A stretch of 64,000 nt of DNA, taken from Treponema vincentii F0403. GTDB lineage: Bacteria; Spirochaetota; Spirochaetia; Treponematales; Treponemataceae. Location of the stretch: positions 1,760,959 through 1,824,958 of the forward strand of contig NZ_KE332512.1 of NCBI RefSeq assembly GCF_000412995.1. Reading direction: 5' to 3'. Positions within the stretch are counted from its first letter, which is position 1. Every line of letters starts with the position of its first letter. The notes beneath the pieces are model-generated. The model ran no database searches. It saw nothing but the letters and a program-made list of their open reading frames with translations, and had not been told where the DNA came from. This document shows positions 8,903 to 17,298 of the stretch, in pieces. The position numbers and the translations under genes were made by a program.

Positions 8903-9539
8903 GGATGGCCAATAATATTCCTTTAAAAGGGAAGCGTTTTAGAACATAATCTTCAATTAACAGAGGTTTAAGTCCGTTGTTTTGCAAAAGTTTTTTTACC
9001 TCTCTTTTTGAATACATATTCATAAATATATGCTGCCGGAAGTAATTTCCAAAACATCCCCAAAATCGGATAAATGTCTTATGCGTTGTCGTAATAAAAA
9101 GTTTACCGCCCGGCTTTAATAACTGTGCCATCTTGCGGAACAATGCTTTTTTATCTAGGATATATTCAATAGCGGTAAAGCTGACAATATAATCGAAGGT
9201 ACCCGGAATCGGTGTTTGTAAAAAATCACCTTCAATCGTTGTAATGTTTGTGATATGTGCTTTTTCCGCTTTTTGAGTCAGCTGCTGCAGCATTGCAGGG
9301 GACAGATCAACTGCAGTGTAAGACTTGCAAGCAGCAGCAAATAATAGAGAAAATCTTCCGGTTCCCGCACCGATTTCGAGAATGGACGAATCGGTAAACT
9401 GTTCTTTTTCAAAGAAATCCCGTATCAGCTCTTTTTCAGGTTCTCTGACAAAGCGGAAATTGGCGGCATCCTGTTCGGCATCATAGTCCGCTGCGAGACT
9501 GTCATAAAAATCTTTTACGGAGAGTTTATTACGGGACAT
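8886..9539 (-). CDS. Class I SAM-dependent methyltransferase
   Basis: A 217-residue methyltransferase with motif I LEIGAGTGRFSLLFA, then YTAVDLSPAMLQQL and FDYIVSFTAIEYI, as in the UbiE/Methyltransf_11 group. The substrate cannot be read from sequence. Its ATG overlaps the last codons of the ketosynthase upstream (11 bp), and its own end overlaps the deacetylase gene, so all three are translationally coupled. It is the second methyltransferase of the locus; the first, at the operon start, belongs to a different subfamily. Confidence 0.85.
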   Translation of the reverse strand: MSRNKLSVKDFYDSLAADYDAEQDAANFRFVREPEKELIRDFFEKEQFTDSSILEIGAGTGRFSLLFAAACKSYTAVDLSPAMLQQLTQKAEKAHITNITTIEGDFLQTPIPGTFDYIVSFTAIEYILDKKALFRKMAQLLKPGGKLFITTTHKTFIRFWGCFGNYFRQHIFMNMYSKREVKKLLQNNGLKPLLIEDYVLKRFPFKGILLAIHAQKD

Positions 9540-10755
9540 AGCGTTTAAAAATAAGAGACGTATTAACGCCGCCGAAAGCGAAATTGTTGCTCATCACATA
9601 TTCGGTATCTAAATTGAGCCCGTCGCCTGTGATATAATGCAGATCGGGGAGCCTGTCATCAACTTCCGTAAGATTGAGATTCGGTGCAAACCATTTTTCT
9701 TTCATCATGTTAATAGCGAAGAACGCTTCAAGTACGCCGCATGCGCCGAGCGTATGCCCCGTGTATGATTTCTGGCTGCTGATCGGCACAGGCCGTTTAA
9801 AAAGCGAATACACGGCATTCGTTTCTTCAACATCGCCGACGTCGGTTGCCGTACCGTGAGCGTCCACATAACCGATTTGCTCCGTACTGATACCTGCGTC
9901 TTCAACGGCGCTCCGCATTACCGCTTCCATCATGATACGATTCGGCTGCGTGATATGCCTACCGTCGCAGTTCTGTGCAAAGCCTACAAGCTCCGCTAAA
10001 ATTTCGGCGCCGCGCGCTTTTGCATGTTCGTACTCTTCCAGTACAAAACAACCTGCACCTTCGCCGATGACCAAGCCGTCCCGGTTTTTATCAAAAGGAG
10101 CGGGCGTCGCTTTCGGCGTGTCGTTTTTTAGACTTGTTGCAAAGAGCGTGTCGAAGATAGCGGTATTGAAGGGAGATAATTCGTCGGAACCGGCCGCCAG
10201 CATGACCTTTTGTTTTCCTGCCGCGATAAGCTCATAAGCGCTTCCTATTGCCAAGGAGCCGGCGGCGCAGGCAACATCGGTTGTAACAAGGCGTCCTTTA
10301 AGGGAAAAAAATAAAGAAATATTCACCGCCGCAGATTGAGGCATGTACCGCACATACGTCGTAGCATCCAGTAAATTCGGCGCATCGGGCTGTGTAAGGG
10401 AAATCAATTCTCTAATAGCCTTATAGCTGCCTGATGAAACGCCGCATGCCACCCCTGAACTTCCGTCGGACAAAACAGGATTATTCAGTAAGCCTGCTTG
10501 CGAAACTGCGCGATTCGCCGCCGTAACCGCTAACAGCGCAACCCGTCCCATACCCCGCATTGTTTTTCTCGGAAATCCCGGATCCGTGAATATGGCAGGT
10601 GCTGCAAGTTTCGATCGTATTTTAGGATTTGCAACCCATTCGTCCATTACTTTAACGGCATTTTGTTTTGCCTTTAATGCCGCATATACCGTAGGCCAAT
10701 CTTCGCCTAGCGGAGATATAATCCCCGTCCCAGTTATAACAACTCTCTTTTTCAT
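9529..10755 (-). CDS. Beta-ketoacyl-ACP synthase, FabF-like (ApeO-type)
   Basis: A 408-residue condensing enzyme with the complete triad: Cys163 in TTDVACAAGSL, His300 in VDAHGTATDVGD and His334 in YTGHTLGACG. It should elongate acyl chains with malonyl-ACP. In aryl polyene systems a KS of this kind works with a chain-length factor, and a candidate factor lies at 24389-25141. The start at 10755 is set by an ATGA overlap with the stop of the ketoreductase gene; seven upstream in-frame residues are discarded. The assignment as ApeO rather than ApeR rests on gene order KR-KS and is inference. Confidence 0.88.
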   Translation of the reverse strand: MKKRVVITGTGIISPLGEDWPTVYAALKAKQNAVKVMDEWVANPKIRSKLAAPAIFTDPGFPRKTMRGMGRVALLAVTAANRAVSQAGLLNNPVLSDGSSGVACGVSSGSYKAIRELISLTQPDAPNLLDATTYVRYMPQSAAVNISLFFSLKGRLVTTDVACAAGSLAIGSAYELIAAGKQKVMLAAGSDELSPFNTAIFDTLFATSLKNDTPKATPAPFDKNRDGLVIGEGAGCFVLEEYEHAKARGAEILAELVGFAQNCDGRHITQPNRIMMEAVMRSAVEDAGISTEQIGYVDAHGTATDVGDVEETNAVYSLFKRPVPISSQKSYTGHTLGACGVLEAFFAINMMKEKWFAPNLNLTEVDDRLPDLHYITGDGLNLDTEYVMSNNFAFGGVNTSLIFKRYVP

Positions 10756-11486
10756 ACCATCCCGCCGTCTACACAAAGTACTTGTTTCGTAATATACGAT
10801 GCCTGTTCCGAAAGAAAAAAAGACACCGCTGCTGCAACCTCTTCCGGTTTGCCTATCCGTTTAAGCGCAATCATCGGTTTTACATATTCAATGATTTCTT
10901 GATTTACCATATCCGTTTCGATAAGTCCCGGCGCTATACAATTAACGGTTATATTCCGTTTGCCCAATTCTATCGCTAACGATTTTGCTGCGCCGATTAA
11001 GCCGGCTTTTGATGCGCTGTAATTGGTTTGTCCGCGGTTCCCGTTTATGCCCGAAACTGAGGTAATAACCACGATACGTCCCGGCTTGCGGGCTTGAATC
11101 ATCGGCATAATAACCGGATGGATAATATTGTAAAAGCTGTCGAGATTTGTCCGCAATACCGAATCCCAATCATCGGCGCTCATTCCGGGAAAGGGGACAT
11201 CTTTCGTAATACCGGCATTGCACACCACGCCGTAATATGCGCCATGCTGCGTTATATCTTCTTCCAAAGCGGCGCGGGCGGCGTCTCTATTTGACACATC
11301 AAATTGCAACAGCTGAAGGTTCACGCCTTTTGCCTCGGCAAGCTTTTGCAGAGGTTCGATAAAAGCGTTTGATGAATGATAACACGCTGCAACCGAATAT
11401 CCTTCTTCTATCAACGTGCGGGCAATTGCATTCCCAATTCCGCGTGAAGCACCCGTAATCAATATCCGTTTTTCTTTTTTATCCAT
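10752..11486 (-). CDS. 3-oxoacyl-ACP reductase, FabG-like SDR (ApeQ-type)
   Basis: A 244-residue short-chain dehydrogenase. The NADPH loop is GASRGIGNAIA, followed by NAG in VVCNAGIT, catalytic Ser in VITSVSG, and YSASKAG with the Tyr-x3-Lys pair. It would reduce the beta-keto group after each extension cycle so that dehydration can give the conjugated polyene. It is linked to the following KS by an ATGA overlap, and lies 24 bp after the dehydratase gene. Confidence 0.92.
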   Translation of the reverse strand: MDKKEKRILITGASRGIGNAIARTLIEEGYSVAACYHSSNAFIEPLQKLAEAKGVNLQLLQFDVSNRDAARAALEEDITQHGAYYGVVCNAGITKDVPFPGMSADDWDSVLRTNLDSFYNIIHPVIMPMIQARKPGRIVVITSVSGINGNRGQTNYSASKAGLIGAAKSLAIELGKRNITVNCIAPGLIETDMVNQEIIEYVKPMIALKRIGKPEEVAAAVSFFLSEQASYITKQVLCVDGGMV

Positions 11487-11510
11487 ATCTTCCTCCGCTT
11501 TTTTTCCGCG

Positions 11511-11978
11511 TTACATTTTCAGTTCCGAATTCGCTTCCATCAGCATGAGCGTTGCTTTTGTAATCAGTCTATCGTCAACATAGACTTCACCGTCAAAATA
11601 GGCAAACGCACCGTCGCGGAGATTTTCTTTTGCGTGCACAACTGCGCGGCGTCCTACCGGTATAATCATTTCGGAGCATTCAAGATTATTAACCCGCAAA
11701 ACAAAACCGAATTTCGGCTGCTGCCGGTGTACTAAACGGGCTTCAAGCCCATAGTACACGCCGCATGCTTGCGCAATAAATTCAAAGCCTGTATATGAAT
11801 ATATGCCGTCATATTCCGTCTCATAAAAAACGGATTCGGCGTCGATATTTGCGAAGCAAGTTATCTCTTTTTTATTAAAATCGAATGAAAGGACGCCGTC
11901 AAGTATCGACCAATCCTTTGTGTGTTTTATATAATCTTCGACGGATCCTAAATTATTCTGTTTAAGATAGCACTTCAT
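11511..11978 (-). CDS. Hotdog-fold 3-hydroxyacyl-ACP dehydratase-like protein (ApeP-type)
   Basis: A 155-residue single hotdog-domain protein. The central helix segment YTGFEFIAQACGVYYGL matches the pattern of the ApeP-like dehydratases of aryl polyene clusters (acidic residue, then AQA and a small-residue run); it lacks the GHFP motif of FabA/FabZ. Work on enterobacterial aryl polyenes shows that ApeP-type and ApeI-type subunits act together, and an ApeI-like domain is fused to the AMP-ligase at 21258-22994. The ATG overlaps the stop of a possible 31-residue frame just upstream. Confidence 0.78.
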   Translation of the reverse strand: MKCYLKQNNLGSVEDYIKHTKDWSILDGVLSFDFNKKEITCFANIDAESVFYETEYDGIYSYTGFEFIAQACGVYYGLEARLVHRQQPKFGFVLRVNNLECSEMIIPVGRRAVVHAKENLRDGAFAYFDGEVYVDDRLITKATLMLMEANSELKM

Positions 11979-12070
11979 ACGTCTTCCCTTAACTGTAGAT
12001 TTTTATACCGGAGCATTTCTAAAAATTCGGTTGCTTGTAAAAGTTCCCGCCGGCGTATATTTAGCAGCAT
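11975..12070 (-). CDS. Possible 31-residue small protein between KS and dehydratase genes
   Basis: A short frame in the only sizeable gap of this part of the operon. It begins MLLNIRRRELLQATEF, is mostly helical and charged, and its TGA overlaps the dehydratase ATG as ATGA, the same junction style used elsewhere in the operon. There is an in-frame TAG a few codons upstream of the ATG, so the start is fixed. No clear ribosome-binding site is seen and no family was recognised. It may simply be a coupling leader or chance. Confidence 0.3.
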   Translation of the reverse strand: MLLNIRRRELLQATEFLEMLRYKNLQLREDV

Positions 12071-12108
12071 CGTCGTGCTCTATTGGAAACCGCTAAAAGT
12101 TGGGTTAT

Positions 12109-13308
12109 TCAGTTGCGCCCTATAATCAGGCACGCGTTGTTTCCACCGAATGCAAAAGAAAAACTCATAACCGTATTCAAGCGTTCCGCAATTGTACTGC
12201 CGATTACCAACCGTATCGGCGGTAAATCGGGATCATACATACCGTCATAAAAATGAGGCGGAAGCAATCGCTGCGTGTTCAATTCCGAAAGCGCCGAATA
12301 GCAAACCGCAAGCTCCATTGCACCGGCGGCTCCGAGGGTATGCCCCAATGCCGTTTTTGACGAACTGCACGGGATATTGCTTCCTCCGATAAGATTAACT
12401 GCGCGCGATTCCATTTGATCATTTAAGTCGGTGCCGGTTCCGTGTAAATTGATATAATCGATATCGGAAATGGATATTTGCGCTCTTTGCAAGGCGGCTT
12501 GTATGCAGGCAGCTGCTGCAGTACCGGAAACATCGGGGCTTGTCATGTGAAAGGCGTCGGCATTATCCGAAGCGCCTTTTAAAACGATAACGTCTTTTGC
12601 ATCGGTAAAATTCTCTTTTGCCATTACAAAAAAAGCGGCGCCTTCGCCTAAATTGATACCGTGCCTGTTTTTTGAAAAAGGATTTGTTGTATTTATATCG
12701 ACTGCACCCAATGCAGAAAATCCGCCGAGCACTACGTCGCTGACAATATCAACGCCGCCTGCGATAACAACATCGCAGATGCCGCTTTTTAAAAGTTCGT
12801 CTGCACGGCTGATAGCGTGTGCGCTTGAAGTACAGGCGGTAGAAATAGTGCTCGTAAAACCGGTAATCCCGAAATAATGCGCAAGGTATTCCGAGCAGAG
12901 GCTGAGGCATTGCATATCCAATGTATAAGAACCGGAATCCGCCTTTCTTTCTTCGGAAGTATTCATCAGACTTGAAAGAAACGCATTGGTTTCTTCGCTG
13001 CCGTTATCGGTTGTACCGACGACAATACCGATTCGATCTGCTCCGTATTTTTGTTTTGCCGAATGTACTAGCGGTTCAATTTGACGGCATGCGCATCGTG
13101 CCAGTTTGTTTATACGATTATTATAAGGATGGGGCAACGTTTCATGTATATACCACTCGGCGGGAACAAGTCCTAAAGAAAAGGTTGAATCGAGTTTTGA
13201 ACATGGCCGCAAACCGGATTTTTGTTCAACAAAATAAGCAGTATAAAAATCTGCTTTTGTGCGCGCCATGCAATTAATAAGCCCTACATCAAGTAAGATC
13301 GACTGCAT
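12109..13308 (-). CDS. Beta-ketoacyl-ACP synthase, FabF-like (ApeR-type)
   Basis: A 399-residue condensing enzyme. The triad is intact: Cys159 in TISTACTSSA, His289 in INLHGTGTDL and His323 in KTALGHTLGAAGAM. It is therefore a second active ketosynthase, not a decarboxylase-only partner. Start: the ATG at 13308 follows GGAAAAGG and gives MQSILLDVGLINC, close to family N-termini; a longer frame from 13341 has no ribosome-binding site. The divergent phosphopantetheinyl transferase gene starts at 13353, so the two coding regions are nearly back to back. The gap to the dehydratase gene is 130 bp. Confidence 0.87.
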   Translation of the reverse strand: MQSILLDVGLINCMARTKADFYTAYFVEQKSGLRPCSKLDSTFSLGLVPAEWYIHETLPHPYNNRINKLARCACRQIEPLVHSAKQKYGADRIGIVVGTTDNGSEETNAFLSSLMNTSEERKADSGSYTLDMQCLSLCSEYLAHYFGITGFTSTISTACTSSAHAISRADELLKSGICDVVIAGGVDIVSDVVLGGFSALGAVDINTTNPFSKNRHGINLGEGAAFFVMAKENFTDAKDVIVLKGASDNADAFHMTSPDVSGTAAAACIQAALQRAQISISDIDYINLHGTGTDLNDQMESRAVNLIGGSNIPCSSSKTALGHTLGAAGAMELAVCYSALSELNTQRLLPPHFYDGMYDPDLPPIRLVIGSTIAERLNTVMSFSFAFGGNNACLIIGRN

Positions 13309-13352
13309 ACGCTGCGCTTGCCTTTTCCGATCCGACGGCATATAATTTCATA

Positions 13353-14009
13353 GTGAAAGTGTACATAGAAATAGAGGACTTGTCAAGTTTTCGCAATTCT
13401 GCGCCACAACCGCAGAGTAGGATAGAAAAAACCGCTTTAAAGATGAAAAAGCTCTATTTTAATACGCATCCCGACTACACTATCCTGAGGACAAAAAACG
13501 GTCGGCCGTATTTCGCTCATACGGATGCGCTTTTTTTCAACGGTTCTCATACAAAAAACTATTGCATCACGGTAATGGCGGAAAAAAATATTGCCGTTGA
13601 TATTGAGGAATGCCGGCCGAGACACTTTCAGGCTATTGCAGAATATGCTTTTACCGAGACGGAACAAAAACGGCTTGCACAGTCAGCTGCAATCGAAAAA
13701 GATTTTTTCTTTCTGTGGACAATAAAAGAGGCCGATATAAAATTACGGGACGGCAATATTTTTTCCATAAAAGATGCGGTATCCATTAATCTGCTGGAAG
13801 CACCGGTCGTGGCGGCAACAGCCTATCCGCATAGTATTTTCTCTTTTTATCTTACAAAGATTTCAGCGCAGCAGACTGCTCACCTTGTAGCGAGTATCAT
13901 CATTGCGGGGCACGATACGGATATTGAATTTGTGTGGAACTATGTTGCGGAGCCGTACACACGCATTACTGTAGACCCGCTTTTTGCTTATCCCGTCCAA
14001 AGAGCATAA
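13353..14009 (+). CDS. 4'-phosphopantetheinyl transferase, Sfp type
   Basis: A 218-residue enzyme that transfers phosphopantetheine from CoA to the serine of acyl carrier proteins, here most likely the two ACPs of the same locus. Key motifs are IAVDIEECRPR (metal Asp-Glu) and FFFLWTIKEADIK (W-T-x-KEA-xxK). The N-terminal PYFAHTDALFFNGSHT segment fits the FNxSH motif. It uses a GTG start with no strong ribosome-binding site. It is the only plus-strand gene in the locus, and its last 44 bp overlap the 3' end of the exporter gene on the other strand. Such enzymes are standard members of aryl polyene clusters. Confidence 0.9.
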   Translation: MKVYIEIEDLSSFRNSAPQPQSRIEKTALKMKKLYFNTHPDYTILRTKNGRPYFAHTDALFFNGSHTKNYCITVMAEKNIAVDIEECRPRHFQAIAEYAFTETEQKRLAQSAAIEKDFFFLWTIKEADIKLRDGNIFSIKDAVSINLLEAPVVAATAYPHSIFSFYLTKISAQQTAHLVASIIIAGHDTDIEFVWNYVAEPYTRITVDPLFAYPVQRA

Positions 14010-16311
14010 CAATGGGGGCAAATGCAAAAGCGCACACAATTCCGATAAAAAGCGAAAGCGCAAACGAACGTACTGGAATAAAGCTGCTCAACGAAAGGGT
14101 TCCGAATGATAAAATAGTTGTCAGCATGGAAAGAAAAACGGCAATGAATGTGATTCCTTTTATTTCCGCGTTATGAGAAAAGAAAATAAAAAAGTCCATA
14201 GAAATGCCTAACGATAGAATAAGCGCTAAAATAGAAAAAATATTTACCGGAATACCAAACAGTCCGTGCATTCCCAAATTAAGAAGCAGACAGAAAATTT
14301 GTATCGCAATGATTACAAACGCCTGCTTTTTATACAAGAAAATAAACACAACTAAAAAAATCAATAAATAGGCGCCGATATTAAACAAAATCGCTTCGTG
14401 TGCGGTTTTATCCAACGCTGCGTTTATTGCAGGAATAACGGAAAATACTTTTATTTCAGAGTCAGTCTTTTCTATTGCGTTTTTTGTTTGTGCATCGAGT
14501 CCGTTCTGTAAGATGATAACGGAAAAATAGTGTCCGTCATTTTTAAAAATCAGCTTTTGCAAACTGGACAGTGCGAAGAATTGCGATAATTGTTCCATAC
14601 TGACAAAACGATTTTGTGATTGCTCAATATCTTCGCGGATATGTAAAAAAGTTTGCCGATCAATTCCCAGCGCTTCGGTTTGCTTTTCCAAAAGAGGGAG
14701 TAATTCCGTTGTTACCAACAATATATTATTACGCTGCTTTTTTACCGACGGTAAAAACTTTGATAATGCAAGATAATCTTTATTTTTTAAAAGCGGTGCA
14801 AGCGATTCTTCTTTTTCCACAAGCGTATCAATACTGTCGCCTTTAACGATAATTAAATCGGTATTCGACATATTCCCCATACGTTCGTTTACGGCTATCT
14901 CTTGCCCGATTAAATTATCCGGGACATTATATAAACCGGTAACAGAAAAATCCGTCCGTATATTAGTTAGTCCCCATACGGAGACGCATAGTAATAGCAC
15001 AGCACCGAAAAAAACTATTTTCTGCCGGTTTGTAAAAAAAGACGTATAAGTTTGCAGATATGATTCGCTTAAGTGCAGCACGGAGGGATTGGTGTTTTTA
15101 GGCGTTTTTTTGAAGATGTACGGGAATACAATGACAACCGTTAAAAAACTGCCGGTAACTCCCGTTATGGAAAACACGGATAATTGCCGCAGCAGCGCAA
15201 TACTCGAAAAAGAGAGCGCAACATAACTGATGACGGTGGTTAAAAGTCCCAAGAATAAGCTGGTAAATATCTTCTTTATAACGTTTATTTTACCGTGTTC
15301 AAAATACCAGTGGGTAATATAATGAATAGAATAGTCCATCGTTACGCCGATAACGCTGGTGCCGAATACAAACGCAAAAATATGAATGGAAGGAAAAAGG
15401 ATAGAAGTTATACAATAGGCTAGTCCTGTTGAAAGGGCAAGTGTGCCCATACAGACGATAAAGACAGCGATACTTTTATACGTAAAGAGAAAAAGGAAAA
15501 AGGTTGCAATAATCGATATTGTCGAAATAATACTGATTTGCAGCTGGGCGCTTTTTTGGCTGTAAAAACTGTGAACAGGCACGCCCGATAAGTAGATTGA
15601 AACGCCGGTCGAATCGGATAATTCGTCAACGTATGCTAAAAATTGCCGCATAAATTGGAAGCGGCCGTCTGCATCGGAAAATTCCGCCGGTAAATCCATC
15701 GTAATAAAAATATTGCTTTTACCTTCGACAGTTGTGTACAAAAGATTATCGCGCATTTGTAATGTCGGTAAATTTACCGTTAGCGCTTCCAATAAGTCTT
15801 CCAGCTTAGCATTTACCAATAAAAACGGATCGGTTTCTACATTGGTGAACGGGGAGATGAAAAACGGCGAATACACATTTGCAACCGCTTCATCCGCAAT
15901 ATCTGCAGCCTGCCCTTGCGATAATTGCTGTGCGATTTTATCGGATAAAAGCGCATATTTATTACGGTCAAAAAATTCCAGTAATACATTATAATTGCTG
16001 CCGCCGAGTTCCAATTGTACTTGTACTTGATCCGATAGTTCCCGTATTTTTTTTTCAAGCCGATAAGCGGCTTCCTTTGCAGTGTCAAAATTGTCGGATT
16101 CTATAAAAAGATTTACCGTATTTGATGAAAGAGAAAAAAAATGTTTCAGCGGTTTTTCAAACGAGCGGTCTTGCGAAATCTTCGGTACGATCGTAATAAG
16201 ATCCGTTTCGATTGTACCGTGAGGAAAAATCAAAAAAAGTATGGCTACTCCGATATGCAGTGCAATCCAAAAAATGAGCGGAATTTTATTTTTCAAAGTA
16301 AGCAATTTCAT
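13966..16311 (-). CDS. MMPL/RND-family lipid exporter (ApeM-type)
   Basis: A 781-residue inner-membrane protein with the RND half-repeat layout: one N-terminal helix, a periplasmic domain of about 200 residues, five to six helices (SIISTISIIATFFLF onwards), a second helix and periplasmic domain, then a further helix block. The segment FGTSVIGVTMDYSIHYITHW is the conserved MMPL transmembrane motif, and LGISMDFFIFFSH is its counterpart in the second half. It probably extracts the finished aryl polyene lipid from the inner membrane. It overlaps the LolA-like gene by 26 bp upstream. Confidence 0.88.
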   Translation of the reverse strand: MKLLTLKNKIPLIFWIALHIGVAILFLIFPHGTIETDLITIVPKISQDRSFEKPLKHFFSLSSNTVNLFIESDNFDTAKEAAYRLEKKIRELSDQVQVQLELGGSNYNVLLEFFDRNKYALLSDKIAQQLSQGQAADIADEAVANVYSPFFISPFTNVETDPFLLVNAKLEDLLEALTVNLPTLQMRDNLLYTTVEGKSNIFITMDLPAEFSDADGRFQFMRQFLAYVDELSDSTGVSIYLSGVPVHSFYSQKSAQLQISIISTISIIATFFLFLFTYKSIAVFIVCMGTLALSTGLAYCITSILFPSIHIFAFVFGTSVIGVTMDYSIHYITHWYFEHGKINVIKKIFTSLFLGLLTTVISYVALSFSSIALLRQLSVFSITGVTGSFLTVVIVFPYIFKKTPKNTNPSVLHLSESYLQTYTSFFTNRQKIVFFGAVLLLCVSVWGLTNIRTDFSVTGLYNVPDNLIGQEIAVNERMGNMSNTDLIIVKGDSIDTLVEKEESLAPLLKNKDYLALSKFLPSVKKQRNNILLVTTELLPLLEKQTEALGIDRQTFLHIREDIEQSQNRFVSMEQLSQFFALSSLQKLIFKNDGHYFSVIILQNGLDAQTKNAIEKTDSEIKVFSVIPAINAALDKTAHEAILFNIGAYLLIFLVVFIFLYKKQAFVIIAIQIFCLLLNLGMHGLFGIPVNIFSILALILSLGISMDFFIFFSHNAEIKGITFIAVFLSMLTTILSFGTLSLSSFIPVRSFALSLFIGIVCAFAFAPIVMLFGRDKQKAGLQ

Positions 16312-16879
16312 CCTTTGTTAGCGCGTCATTAAAAGACGACACAGAAAGTATATATTCGGTTGTATCACCGTTACTATATGTAATAACGACGGAGCTGATG
16401 TATCCGTTATCGGCATTAACTAACTCAATCTTTTTTATTACGGAAGCGATCGTATTGTCTTTCGGAACATATTCCAATAAACCGTTTTTGTATTGCCGTA
16501 CATTTAAATGCTGTTCTATTACCGTAGTATCCTGCGTAAACAGCGATTTTGTCAGCAATGCAACCGAACTGAAAATAGGATTGCCGGAATTGCCTAGCTC
16601 TTTTTCCGTACCGTTGGGAAATACTTGCAGAACTTTTTGCTCCGTCATAACGGTAATCGATTTTTGCGGTTTTTCGGTATACCACGTAATTCCGTGCTCG
16701 CGGGATAACACAAAATTTCCCGAAGACTCCAGCGTTTTCTTTGCTTTCGCAATGTAGTTTTTTTGTATGTACGAGCCCTTCACCGTTACTAAATTATCGA
16801 TAGCCTGAGATGTCAAAGCCGCCGCCATGAGCAGGCATACCGCACCGGCGCATATTATGCGTTTGAATGTTGTTTGCAT
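16286..16879 (-). CDS. LolA-like outer-membrane lipoprotein/lipid carrier (ApeL-type)
   Basis: A 197-residue secreted protein. Residues 1-26 form a signal peptide (CAGAVCLLMAAALTSQA). The mature part has LolA-type strands: VKGSYIQKNYIAKAKKTLES, GNFVLSREHGITWYTEKP and SITVMTEQKVLQVFPNG. LolA-like proteins carry acylated cargo across the periplasm; in aryl polyene loci they pair with the MMPL exporter. It overlaps both neighbours (25-26 bp), consistent with coupled translation. Confidence 0.82.
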   Translation of the reverse strand: MQTTFKRIICAGAVCLLMAAALTSQAIDNLVTVKGSYIQKNYIAKAKKTLESSGNFVLSREHGITWYTEKPQKSITVMTEQKVLQVFPNGTEKELGNSGNPIFSSVALLTKSLFTQDTTVIEQHLNVRQYKNGLLEYVPKDNTIASVIKKIELVNADNGYISSVVITYSNGDTTEYILSVSSFNDALTKDEIAYFEK

Positions 16880-17298
16880 ACCGCTTCTACCTTTTCAATT
16901 AATGTTTTGCTTGTAAAACAGGATTGTTTTGTTTCAATGGAAACCGCCATCTGATATGTCTTTGCCTTACACAGCAGCGTATTATGTTCGTCATAAAAAA
17001 GATACGAAATACCGAGTCGGTTTTCATATTCAATTAAATTTGTGCGTATTCTGATGCGCTGCTTCAGAAAAATCGGTTTGATATATTTTATTTCAAGCTT
17101 CACCACCGGCCACACTAAACCATCAGCCTGCATATCAAAATAACCGTAGCCTAATGTGTCCATCAGTAAAGAGCGTGCTTCTTCCATGTATCTGGTATAG
17201 TTGCCGTGATATACTACCTGCATAACATCGACATCGTAAAACTGAGCGGTAACATAACAATCGCAAGAAAAATAAATAGTATCCATCGGATTATACAT
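16855..17298 (-). CDS. Acyl-CoA/acyl-ACP thioesterase, 4HBT hotdog family
   Basis: A 147-residue hotdog protein with the 4HBT signature FYDVDVMQVVYHGNYTRYMEEAR, where the Asp is the usual catalytic residue. It could release polyene or starter acyl groups from the carrier protein or remove misloaded chains. The ATG at 17298 overlaps the stop of the lyase gene; an in-frame ATG at 17286 is an alternative start. Aryl polyene loci commonly carry such a thioesterase. Confidence 0.85.
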   Translation of the reverse strand: MYNPMDTIYFSCDCYVTAQFYDVDVMQVVYHGNYTRYMEEARSLLMDTLGYGYFDMQADGLVWPVVKLEIKYIKPIFLKQRIRIRTNLIEYENRLGISYLFYDEHNTLLCKAKTYQMAVSIETKQSCFTSKTLIEKVEAVCKQHSNA

